Below, piece by piece: positions 1 through 5,370 of a stretch of 6,619 nt of DNA. Under the pieces are notes generated by a model. That model did not search any database, was not told the origin of the DNA, and worked only from the letters and a program-made list of their open reading frames with translations. The stretch is taken from the NCBI GenBank assembly GCA_020062205.1, contig JAGUWT010000027.1, positions 1-6,619 of the forward strand, written 5' to 3'. The position numbers were made by a program, and so were the translations under genes. How positions within the stretch are numbered: position 1 is the first letter of the stretch; each line of letters opens with the position of its first letter. The stretch is from Thermodesulfovibrionales bacterium (lineage in GTDB: Bacteria; Nitrospirota; Thermodesulfovibrionia; Thermodesulfovibrionales; SM23-35).

Positions 1-1
1 G

Positions 2-790
2 ATTCCATTCTCAAAATGGTACGCTGCCATTCCGCGGCGAAGATCGCGGCGTCAATTTGAGCCAAGACCTATAGAAGCAGCCCTTTTAGCACACCTGAAT
101 ACAGTTTGTACAGAATTCAGACCTTTTCCTGAAGCCAGATCTGTATTGGTAACACAGTCACCTGATGAGTTCTTAACAGGTGCAATCGGTTTCTACGGGA
201 AGATAAAGGGAGCCCATGCATTTATAGCTTTCATTGGTACTATGGATAGTCAATATGTTCAGGAAAGGGTCGGGTATACCGGTGAAGGGATTATCCTCGA
301 GGCAACAGCCATGAATGTATCCACTTGTTGGGTTGGTGCATCCTTCCGTCCCGAAGCCGTCGCCTCTCTGATCGGCATCACCAAATCAGAAAGGGTGCTT
401 GCAATCACCCCTATTGGCTACGCTCCGGAACATTGGTCGCTAAAAGAAAAGATATTGACAGGGTTTGGCAGAAGTCACCGCCGTAAATCCCTTTCAGAAA
501 TGGTTTCCGGACTTGAGGAAGTACACTGGCCCGTTTGGATAAAGTCTTCCCTAAAAGCAGCAAGGCTTGCCCCTTCGGCCGTCAACCGGCAACCATGGCG
601 CTTTCATATAGAACCAGAGAACTTAACAATTTCAGTGGATACCCTTAAGGACACTTTCCATATCTCAAAGCGGCTTGATTGTGGTATTGCCATGCTTCAC
701 ATGGAAGTGGCTGCACTGACCCATGGCGTCAAGGGGATGTGGAAATTTTTAAACGCTCCTCAGGTGGCACGTTTGAGCGTTCCTTCGTAA
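2..790 (+). CDS. Nitroreductase family protein, TM1586-type, 5' end at or beyond window edge
   Basis: Putative FMN-dependent nitroreductase-fold oxidoreductase, probably cytoplasmic; substrate unknown. The frame is open from base 2, so 262 residues are visible. The first possible in-window start (TTG at 146) would cut off a stretch at residues 11-30 (PRRRSRRQFEPRPIEAALLA) that looks like the usual nitroreductase N terminus (RRSxRxF followed by PI). I therefore read the gene as entering from the left. Base 1 is a G, so an ATG, GTG or TTG straddling the edge is possible. Residues 93-125 resemble the family's glycine-rich segment ending in TCWVGASF. Residues 186-201 (AARLAPSAVNRQPWRF) match the FMN-contacting APSxxNxQPW motif, and RLDCGIAMLHMEVAA follows at 225-239. 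A QPW half placed after the CWVG half fits the fused pseudo-dimer of the TM1586 group. It lies 158 nt upstream of rpsB and is probably not functionally linked to it. Family assignment is good; the specific reaction is not assignable. Confidence 0.8.
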   Translation: MPFSKWYAAIPRRRSRRQFEPRPIEAALLAHLNTVCTEFRPFPEARSVLVTQSPDEFLTGAIGFYGKIKGAHAFIAFIGTMDSQYVQERVGYTGEGIILEATAMNVSTCWVGASFRPEAVASLIGITKSERVLAITPIGYAPEHWSLKEKILTGFGRSHRRKSLSEMVSGLEEVHWPVWIKSSLKAARLAPSAVNRQPWRFHIEPENLTISVDTLKDTFHISKRLDCGIAMLHMEVAALTHGVKGMWKFLNAPQVARLSVPS

Positions 791-867
791 CCCCGCCTCC
801 CTCCCCCCTTGCAAAAAAGAGATTTCTATGTTAGTCTTTCAAACTTAAACATATAAAAATTCAACAT

Positions 868-926
868 CCCCTAAATACTCCTTTGGTATGTGGCACAGAT
901 TCAGGTGCCTATACAATAGTTAGGGG
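868..926 (+). promoter_or_regulatory. Structured 5' leader of the rpsB operon
   Basis: Nested inverted repeats lie just before the rpsB ribosome binding site. The outer arms are CCCCTAA (868-874) and TTAGGGG (920-926), a perfect 7 bp. Inside, GTAT (886-889) pairs with ATAC (911-914) and GGCAC (892-896) with GTGCC (905-909), leaving an 8-nt loop. Many bacteria control rpsB-tsf through leader RNA recognised by S2, so an autoregulatory role is a reasonable inference. The sequence does not resemble the known gammaproteobacterial S2 leader closely enough for me to name it. No convincing promoter could be fixed upstream. A TATAAA at 852-857 would put a start near 864, just ahead of the structure. 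Confidence 0.4.
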
Positions 927-929
927 AAG

Positions 930-944
930 AGGAGGAGAAAGGAG
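930..944 (+). promoter_or_regulatory. Ribosome binding site of rpsB
   Basis: A purine run AGGAGGAGAAAGGAG precedes the ATG at 949. Its last core (AAGGAG, 939-944) sits 4 nt from the start and the first (AGGAGG, 930-935) 13 nt. This supports ATG 949 over the in-frame TTG at 883, which has no such signal and would add 22 residues absent from S2 proteins. Confidence 0.75.
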
Positions 945-948
945 AAAC

Positions 949-1710
949 ATGGTAGCAACAATCAAGGAACTGCTTGAGGCAGGAGTTCACTTTGGTCATC
1001 AGGTGAAGCGATGGCACCCAAAGATGAAGAAATACATCTTCGGAGAGAGAAACGGCATCTATATTATTGACCTTCAAAAGACATTGAAAGGACTTGAAGA
1101 TGCCTATAATTTCATAAAGGATATAGCTTCAACAGGAACACCGGTCCTTTTTGTTGGCACAAAGAAGCAATCACAGGATGCAATTCATGAGGAAGCAACA
1201 AGGGCTGGTGCTTTTTTTGTGAATCAGCGCTGGCTCGGAGGAATGCTCACGAATTTTTCAACGATAAAAAAGAGCATAGAGAAACTGAAAAAGATTGAGA
1301 CGATGAAAGAGGATGGGACGTTTGACCTTCTTCCCAAGAAAGAGGTTGCTGGCATCGAGAAGGAACGAACTAAATTAGACAAAAACCTCTCAGGTATTAA
1401 AGATATGACAGCCCTTCCCGGGGCTGTGTTTATCGTAGACCCGAAGAAAGAGAGGATCGCAGTGGCAGAAGCAAGGAAACTCTTTATCCCCATCGTTGCA
1501 ATTGTTGATACAAACTGTGACCCGGATGAGATTGACCATGTTATCCCCGGAAATGATGATGCAATACGAGCAATAAAGCTTATATCGTCAAAGATGGCAA
1601 ATGCCGTCCTTGAAGGCAAAGAGATGCTCTCTAAGGTTGCAGCAGAAGAGGCTGAAAAACAGCAGGTAGAGGGGAAAATTCAACAAGAAGAGGGAGAGAG
1701 AGCAGAATGA
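949..1710 (+). CDS. rpsB: Small ribosomal subunit protein S2
   Basis: Structural protein of the 30S subunit, bound at the head-body junction near S1 and needed late in small-subunit assembly. At 253 aa it is close to the usual 240-260. The start MVATIKELLEAGVHFGHQ is the standard S2 N terminus. Family blocks follow in order: RWHPKMKKYIFGERNGIYII (residues 21-40), LFVGTKKQ (67-74), the very conserved QRWLGGMLTNFST (93-105), PGAVFIVDP (157-165) and DTNCDPDEIDHVIPGNDDAI (188-207). The C terminus from about 231 is a Glu/Gln/Lys-rich tail, as is common and variable in this family. A strong ribosome binding site at 930-944 fixes the start. The stop overlaps the tsf start (ATGA), the classic rpsB-tsf arrangement. 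Translation is probably regulated through the structured leader upstream. Confidence 0.97.
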   Translation: MVATIKELLEAGVHFGHQVKRWHPKMKKYIFGERNGIYIIDLQKTLKGLEDAYNFIKDIASTGTPVLFVGTKKQSQDAIHEEATRAGAFFVNQRWLGGMLTNFSTIKKSIEKLKKIETMKEDGTFDLLPKKEVAGIEKERTKLDKNLSGIKDMTALPGAVFIVDPKKERIAVAEARKLFIPIVAIVDTNCDPDEIDHVIPGNDDAIRAIKLISSKMANAVLEGKEMLSKVAAEEAEKQQVEGKIQQEEGERAE

Positions 1711-2312
1711 CAATGGTCACATCAGAGATGGTGAAAAACCTCAGGGAGAAGACAGGCGCCGGTATGATGGAATGCAAAAAGGCACTAACAGAAAGTAATG
1801 GAGACTTTGAAAAGGCTGTGGTCTTGCTCAGACAGAAAGGACTTGCAAGTGCATTAAAAAAGGCAGGGAGGTCAGCATCAGAAGGCATCATTGACGCTTA
1901 CATCCATATGGGCAAGCTTGGGGCAATGGTTGAGATCAACTGTGAAACAGACTTTGTTGCAAGAACGGATGATTTCAAAGAACTTGCCAGAGACATCGCT
2001 ATGCACATAGTAGCTGCAAACCCCTCATTCTTTTCCAGAGAGGATGTCCCACAGGATGTTATAGATAAAGAAAAGGACATATACAGGGCACAGGTTACCG
2101 ATAAGCCAGCGAATATTGTTGAAAAGATCGTTGAGGGGAAGCTTGAGAAGTTTTACACAGACACCTGTCTCCTTGACCAGATATTTATAAAGGATCCGGA
2201 ACAGAAGAAGAAGATTAAGGATATGGTCACCGAAAAGATTGCAACATTAGGTGAGAACATTGTTGTCAGGAGATTTGCACGATTCCAGCTTGGAGAGTTA
2301 GCCAAAGAGTGA
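1707..2312 (+). CDS. tsf: Elongation factor Ts, short form
   Basis: Guanine nucleotide exchange factor that releases GDP from EF-Tu. The N-terminal UBA-like helical module (residues 1-52) carries MVKNLREKTGAGMMECKKAL, the family signature. TDFVAR at 81-86 is the EF-Tu-contacting motif of the core domain. The C-terminal GENIVVRRFARFQLGE (182-197) is typical. At 201 aa it is the short type known from Thermus and various phyla; E. coli EF-Ts has about 283 aa, and the second core subdomain and coiled coil are missing here. This is a normal lineage variant, not a truncation. ATG 1707 is preferred over ATG 1713 because it gives the same distance to the conserved VKxLR as in E. coli EF-Ts. It overlaps the rpsB stop by 4 nt, with AGGGAG at 1691-1696 as a ribosome binding site. 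Confidence 0.96.
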   Translation: MTMVTSEMVKNLREKTGAGMMECKKALTESNGDFEKAVVLLRQKGLASALKKAGRSASEGIIDAYIHMGKLGAMVEINCETDFVARTDDFKELARDIAMHIVAANPSFFSREDVPQDVIDKEKDIYRAQVTDKPANIVEKIVEGKLEKFYTDTCLLDQIFIKDPEQKKKIKDMVTEKIATLGENIVVRRFARFQLGELAKE

Positions 2313-3058
2313 AGAACCGTAGATACAAAAGGATCCTCCTGAAGATCAGCGGGGAAGCCATGATGGGTGACATGAGGTATGGAATTGACCCATCTACCGT
2401 TGATTTTGTAGCGAAAGAAATAAAGGATGCAGTTTCACGGGGGATTGAAGTCGCAGTCGTTATAGGAGGAGGGAATATCTTCAGAGGGGTTGAGGCAAGT
2501 TTGAAAGGGATGGAACGGGCATCAGCAGATTACATGGGTATGCTCGCAACAGTGATAAATGCACTTGCTCTCCAGAACTTCCTTGAAAAACACGGAGTTC
2601 CGACACGGGTTCAATCAGCAATCGAGATGAAGGAACTGGCAGAGCCGTATATAAGGCGTAAGGCAATACGACATCTTGAAAAAGGCAGAACCGTTATCTT
2701 TGCTGCTGGCACGGGTAACCCCTACTTCACAACAGACACAGCCGCAGCACTGAGAGCCATAGAGATAGGTGCAGATGTCATCCTCAAGGCAACAAAGGTT
2801 GATGGTATATATTCATCTGACCCCATGAAAGACCCTGTCGCAAAAAAATATAAGACAGTCTCATATATCGATGTGCTGAAGAAGGGACTGAATGTGATGG
2901 ATTCGACTGCAGTTTCATTATGTATGGACAATAACCTTCCGATTGTGGTATTTAACTTAAGAGGAAAGGGAAATATCAAAAAACTTATAGAAGGCAAAAA
3001 AATAGGGACTCTTGTAAGGGGGAACAATGCAACAAGAGCTAAAAAGAAAGACCACTGA
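2309..3058 (+). CDS. pyrH: UMP kinase (uridylate kinase)
   Basis: Phosphorylates UMP to UDP with ATP in pyrimidine nucleotide synthesis; the bacterial enzyme is a hexamer of the amino-acid-kinase fold, usually activated by GTP and inhibited by UTP. Visible motifs: LKISGEAM (residues 11-18, phosphate binding), VIGGGNIFRG (51-60), ADYMGMLATVINA (73-85), GTGNPYFTTDTAAALRA (134-150, UMP and ATP site), KATKVDGIYSSDP (160-172) and LNVMDSTA (194-201). Length is 249 aa against about 235-245. The start is GTG 2309, overlapping the tsf stop as GTGA, with GGAGAG at 2292-2297 in front. The conserved end (GTLV) falls at 233-236. The remaining 13 residues are a basic tail, most of it (240-249) encoded in DNA that also encodes the frr start. 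Confidence 0.96.
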   Translation: MKNRRYKRILLKISGEAMMGDMRYGIDPSTVDFVAKEIKDAVSRGIEVAVVIGGGNIFRGVEASLKGMERASADYMGMLATVINALALQNFLEKHGVPTRVQSAIEMKELAEPYIRRKAIRHLEKGRTVIFAAGTGNPYFTTDTAAALRAIEIGADVILKATKVDGIYSSDPMKDPVAKKYKTVSYIDVLKKGLNVMDSTAVSLCMDNNLPIVVFNLRGKGNIKKLIEGKKIGTLVRGNNATRAKKKDH

Positions 3059-3584
3059 GCGTATGAATGGTGCCCTCGAGGCACTGAAGAAGGAACTTGC
3101 CTCTATCAGAACCGGACGGGCATCTCTCGCACTACTCGACGGAATATCAGTCAATTATTACGGGGTACTCACTCCGCTTCAGCAACTTGCAAGTCTAAGC
3201 ATCCCGGAGAGCCGTCAAATAGCAATTCAGCCATGGGAACAGAAAATTATTCCTGATATTGAAAAGGCCATCATGAAATCAGATCTTGGCCTGACACCCA
3301 TGAACGATGGCAAGCTGATACGGTTACATATCCCTCCACTTACAGAGGAAAGAAGAAAACAGCTCACAAAGATTGTAAAGAAAAAGGCAGAAGAAACAAA
3401 GATCGCAATAAGGAATATCAGAAGAGATGTCAATGAAGAGATCAAGAAACTCGAAAAAGAGAACCACCTCAGTGAAGATGATGTCAAACGATCACAGGAT
3501 GAGTTACAGAAACTCACCGATTCTCAGATAGAAAGGGTGGATGAAATTTTAAGGCATAAGGAAAAGGAAATCATGGAGGTGTAA
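3027..3584 (+). CDS. frr: Ribosome recycling factor
   Basis: With EF-G, splits post-termination ribosomes into subunits so they can re-initiate. At 185 aa it has the exact family length. Domain I helix 1 includes ERMNGALEALKKELASIRTG (residues 11-30) with the conserved RTGRAS. Domain II lies roughly at 31-105 and contains NYYGVLTPLQQLA and SDLGLTPMNDGKLIRLHIPP. The long helices 2 and 3 follow, with EERRKQLTKIVKKKAEE (107-123), AIRNIRRDVNEEIK (127-140) and the C-terminal QIERVDEIL. ATG 3027 is right because it matches the standard number of residues before ERM and has AAGGGGG (3016-3022) 4 nt upstream. The first 32 nt lie inside pyrH in another frame, an unusually long overlap that implies translational coupling. 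The usual downstream neighbours uppS, cdsA and dxr are absent. Confidence 0.97.
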   Translation: MQQELKRKTTERMNGALEALKKELASIRTGRASLALLDGISVNYYGVLTPLQQLASLSIPESRQIAIQPWEQKIIPDIEKAIMKSDLGLTPMNDGKLIRLHIPPLTEERRKQLTKIVKKKAEETKIAIRNIRRDVNEEIKKLEKENHLSEDDVKRSQDELQKLTDSQIERVDEILRHKEKEIMEV

Positions 3585-3736
3585 TGGCAAACAGCAACTT
3601 CATGGTGAAAGTAACAGATGCAAAGTTAATAGATGTGAAGAAGGCACTTCAGGCAGCAGGCATCAAAGTAAGAAGTATTATAGAGATTTTTAAGGAAGGA
3701 CAGGCACAACAAGAGGAGATACAAAAAAGAGAATAA
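3584..3736 (+). CDS. Small 50-residue protein of unknown function between frr and the DksA-like gene
   Basis: I do not recognise this protein. It is a complete frame from ATG 3584 to TAA 3736, with GGAGG (3575-3579) 4 nt before the start. It is joined to both neighbours by TAATG overlaps of 1 nt, an arrangement expected of a real coupled gene. Composition and codon use resemble the neighbours. The product is mildly basic and has no signal peptide or membrane segment. It reads like strand-helix-strand: FMVKV (residues 6-10), an amphipathic helix around DAKLIDVKKALQAAGIKV (12-29), SIIEIF (31-36), then a Gln/Glu-rich hydrophilic end (40-50). That is half of a ferredoxin-like or ACT-like fold, suggesting a dimeric small protein or a partner of a larger one. 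This is inference only. An internal ATG at 3602 (residue 7) is a weaker start. Confidence 0.7.
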   Translation: MANSNFMVKVTDAKLIDVKKALQAAGIKVRSIIEIFKEGQAQQEEIQKRE

Positions 3737-4296
3737 TGGCGAAGAAAAAACCAACCAAAAAAATAATAATAAAACCAAGCAAGAAGACTTTGCAAAAGGT
3801 TGCGAAAAAGAAGCCGAAACAAATTAGGATAAAAACTAGTCCAAAAAGACCTTCATCTCCGACCAAGACCAGGGCAGCAGTACCAAAGCCAAAGCGATCA
3901 AAAACCAAGGTTTCAGAAGAAGAAAAAAATGCTACCATGAGAAAGGTTCTCATTCAAAAAAGAGAGGAGATCGTGAAAGAGGCAAAGGTCGAGATATCCA
4001 AATACATTAAAGGTGAAACGAGACAGCTTGTTGATACTGCTCTCGATAACGGAGACTGGTCAGTTGTTGATCTCTCAGAGGATGTCAGCCTTCAACAGTT
4101 GAGTAGGCATAGAGAAACTCTCCTCAAGATAGATGAGGCGCTCAGAAAACTTGCTGAAGGCACGTATGGCATATGCGAGGAATGCGGAGAGGAGATCAGT
4201 AAACAGAGGCTGGAAGTCCTTCCATTTGCAATCTACTGTCGGGACTGCCAGGAAAAAAGAGAGGAACTGGAAAAAATTGAGGGAATAATGGAGTAA
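3736..4296 (+). CDS. DksA/TraR-family zinc-finger protein with lysine-rich N-terminal extension
   Basis: Probable RNA polymerase secondary-channel regulator of the DksA/TraR type, modulating transcription with growth state. The C-terminal finger has C147-x2-C150-x17-C168-x2-C171, set in YGICEECGEEISKQRL and YCRDCQ, the standard four-Cys signature. Residues 60-140 are predicted helical and form the coiled-coil part, with an acidic turn (DNGDWSVVDLSED, 104-116) where DksA proteins have their Asp-bearing tip. Residues 1-58 are a Lys/Pro/Ser/Thr-rich, probably disordered tail resembling histone-H1-like tails; it could bind nucleic acid. Length is 186 aa against about 120-150 for the core. The start ATG overlaps the stop of the 50-codon gene, so it is probably coupled. 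ATG 3937 (M68) would give a core-only protein and cannot be excluded, but the open, biased coding upstream favours 3736. Its exact role (DksA itself or a paralogue) is not decidable. Confidence 0.88.
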   Translation: MAKKKPTKKIIIKPSKKTLQKVAKKKPKQIRIKTSPKRPSSPTKTRAAVPKPKRSKTKVSEEEKNATMRKVLIQKREEIVKEAKVEISKYIKGETRQLVDTALDNGDWSVVDLSEDVSLQQLSRHRETLLKIDEALRKLAEGTYGICEECGEEISKQRLEVLPFAIYCRDCQEKREELEKIEGIME

Positions 4297-4308
4297 GGTC
4301 TATTCCCC
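4271..4308 (-). terminator. Possible weak terminator of hemC, straddling both convergent stop codons
   Basis: GGGAATA (4281-4287) and TATTCCC (4301-4307) are perfect 7-bp arms around a 13-nt loop; on the - strand a G-U pair extends this to 8 bp. Read on the - strand the stem is followed by TCAA and then six T (complement of A 4271-4276), so it could end hemA-hemC transcripts. The stem is short, AT-rich and 4 nt from the T run, so it would be weak. Read on the + strand there is no T run. It contains the ends of both hemC and the DksA-like gene. Confidence 0.35.
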
Positions 4309-5370
4309 GTACACCTCCTCAAGTATTTTCTTAGCGCCACGAGCCAGCAAATCTTTAGCAAGTGTCACACCGATCGATTCCGATTCCTCTGTCATCCCTT
4401 CAATGTAGCCTTTCACAATCCTATCACCGGTGACACTTCCAACAAGACCATCCATGATAAGGGATGAAGGATGAAGGATGAGGGATGAGGGATCTGACTG
4501 CTGACTTCTGACTTCTGACTTCTGTCTTCTGGTTATCCTTGCATATGCAGCGATTGGCACCTGACAACCGCCACCCAGTCTTTTCAGAAATGCTCTCTCT
4601 GCCCTGACACATATTGCCGTCTCTGTATGATTAAGGAGATTGACAATGGTATTAATCAACTCATCCTCAACCCTGCATTCTATTCCTATAGCCCCCTGCC
4701 CAATTGCAGGAAGGCTTATCTCAGGACTAAGAATTTCGGTAATTCTTTTAGATAATCCAAGCCTCTTGATACCAGCAACTGCAAGGATAACTGCGTCAAA
4801 CTGACCTTCATTTAGTTTTCTTATCCTTGTATCGAGATTCCCCCTTAACTGGACAACCTTCAAATCAGGTCTTCTATGTAAAAGCTGGCAAGAACGCCTT
4901 AAACTGCTTGTGCCCACAGTTGCACCACGAGGCAAATCGTAAAGCAACGAGTTATTAATCCCCCTACGCCCCCCTTTAGTAAAGGGGGGTAAGGGGGAAT
5001 TTGACTGCTTTCTGCCTTCTGCTTTCTGCCTTACTAACAAGGCGTCCCTCGGGTCTTCCCTCTTGCATATGGCAGCAAGATGAAGCCCTGTCGGGAAATC
5101 TGTCGGCACATCTTTCATACTGTGGACTGCTAAATCTGCATCCCCTCTCAGAAGCGCCTCTTCGATCTCTTTTACAAAAAGCCCCTTCCCTCCAATGTTC
5201 GCGAGCGGGACATCAAGGATTCTATCTCCTGTTGTCTTTATTTTGATGAGATCAATCTGAAGTCCTGGGGTTACCTTCTGAAGCTCTGCTTTCACCCATT
5301 CTGCCTGCCACAGAGCAAGCTTGCTGCCACGTGTGCCAATAGATATTCTATTTCTTATCATCGATTCCAT
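4300..5370 (-). CDS. hemC: Hydroxymethylbilane synthase (porphobilinogen deaminase) with two repeat-derived insertions
   Basis: Condenses four porphobilinogens into hydroxymethylbilane on a covalent dipyrromethane cofactor. Seen: IGTRGSKLALWQAE (residues 11-24), GGKGLFVKEIE (60-70), AVHSMKDVP (81-89, catalytic Asp87), VGTSSLRR (152-159), RGNLDTR (176-182), LAVAGIKRLGL (196-206), ISLPAIGQGAIGIECR (218-233) and GGGCQVPIAAYA (267-278, cofactor Cys269). The frame is 356 aa against about 310. From alignment with E. coli HemC as I remember it, about 25 extra residues lie between DALLV and LYDLP (around 115-141) and about 19 between AYAR and DGLVG (around 281-305). Removing them gives about 312. Both map to repetitive DNA and leave every catalytic motif intact, so the enzyme may still work with surface loops. 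The start is ATG 5370 or, 9 nt later, ATG 5361; neither has a clear ribosome binding site. It overlaps the hemA end by 23 or 14 nt, so coupling is likely. It converges on the DksA-like gene with a 3-nt gap. Confidence 0.94.
   Translation of the reverse strand: MESMIRNRISIGTRGSKLALWQAEWVKAELQKVTPGLQIDLIKIKTTGDRILDVPLANIGGKGLFVKEIEEALLRGDADLAVHSMKDVPTDFPTGLHLAAICKREDPRDALLVRQKAEGRKQSNSPLPPFTKGGRRGINNSLLYDLPRGATVGTSSLRRSCQLLHRRPDLKVVQLRGNLDTRIRKLNEGQFDAVILAVAGIKRLGLSKRITEILSPEISLPAIGQGAIGIECRVEDELINTIVNLLNHTETAICVRAERAFLKRLGGGCQVPIAAYARITRRQKSEVRSQQSDPSSLILHPSSLIMDGLVGSVTGDRIVKGYIEGMTEESESIGVTLAKDLLARGAKKILEEVYGE
4462..4489. repeat. Tandem heptamer array, four GGATGAR units, inside hemC
   Basis: Units are GGATGAA at 4462 and 4469, and GGATGAG at 4476 and 4483, followed by a partial GGATCTG at 4490. 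Read on the hemC coding strand (YTCATCC) the array is stop-free in every frame and gives a seven-residue peptide period seen as SSLILHP. On the + strand each unit contains TGA. It abuts the next array and together they form the second extra segment of HemC. Confidence 0.9.
4494..4528. repeat. Tandem heptamer array, five CTGACTT-like units, inside hemC
   Basis: Units are CTGACTG at 4494, CTGACTT at 4501, 4508 and 4515, and CTGTCTT at 4522. On the hemC strand this reads AAGTCAG, stop-free, encoding the KSEVRSQ-type period; on the + strand each CTGACTT contains TGA. It directly follows the GGATGAR array, so two different heptamer families lie head to tail in one insertion of about 67 nt. Confidence 0.9.
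4957..5001. repeat. GC-rich palindromic dispersed-type repeat inside hemC (the 'SPLPPFTKGG' element)
   Basis: Core stem CCCCCCTTT (4969-4977) and AAAGGGGGG (4981-4989) is a perfect 9 bp with a 3-nt AGT loop. It is flanked by an outer stem CCCCC (4960-4964) and GGGGG (4993-4997) across a small internal loop, with AA/TT closing pairs. In the hemC frame it encodes NSPLPPFTKGGRRGI. Peptides of this kind are familiar to me as spurious translations of a palindrome found many times between genes in several phyla (established but recalled). Copies elsewhere in this genome cannot be seen from this window. Confidence 0.85.
5005..5032. repeat. Tandem heptamer array, four CTGCYTT units, inside hemC
   Basis: Units CTGCTTT (5005), CTGCCTT (5012), CTGCTTT (5019) and CTGCCTT (5026), which is also two perfect copies of a 14-mer. 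It lies 3 nt from the palindrome, and the two together make the first extra segment of HemC, encoding RQKAEGRKQS. The phrase differs from the CTGACTT array at 4494 by a single base per unit, suggesting one family of heptamers. Confidence 0.88.

Noticed and set aside
146..790. Nitroreductase gene starting at TTG 146
   Set aside because: The frame upstream is open to the window edge and encodes the family's N-terminal RRSxRxF-like segment, so the shorter form would lack part of the fold.
809..857. Possible sigma-70 promoters for rpsB (TTGCAA at 809; TTAGTC at 831 with TATAAA at 852)
   Set aside because: TTGCAA has only TAGTCT at the right spacing, and TTAGTC/TATAAA has a 15-nt spacer and a poor -35. 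Neither is good enough to list as a feature.
891..908. TGGCAC resembling a sigma-54 -24 element before rpsB
   Set aside because: The required GC at the -12 position is GG here (904-905) and no TTGC follows at the right distance; TGGCAC is better explained as one arm of the leader hairpin.
883..948. Longer rpsB start at TTG 883
   Set aside because: It adds 22 residues with no counterpart in S2, has no ribosome binding site, and runs through the leader hairpin and the real ribosome binding site.
1224..1619. Long open frame antisense to rpsB (131 codons)
   Set aside because: It is a shadow of a strongly conserved ribosomal protein gene, with low-complexity Ser/Phe/Ile composition and no independent start signals.
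4424..4612. Second open frame on the - strand across the hemC arrays
   Set aside because: Heptamer arrays are stop-free in all frames on this strand, so an overlapping open frame is expected. It has no ribosome binding site or recognisable product.
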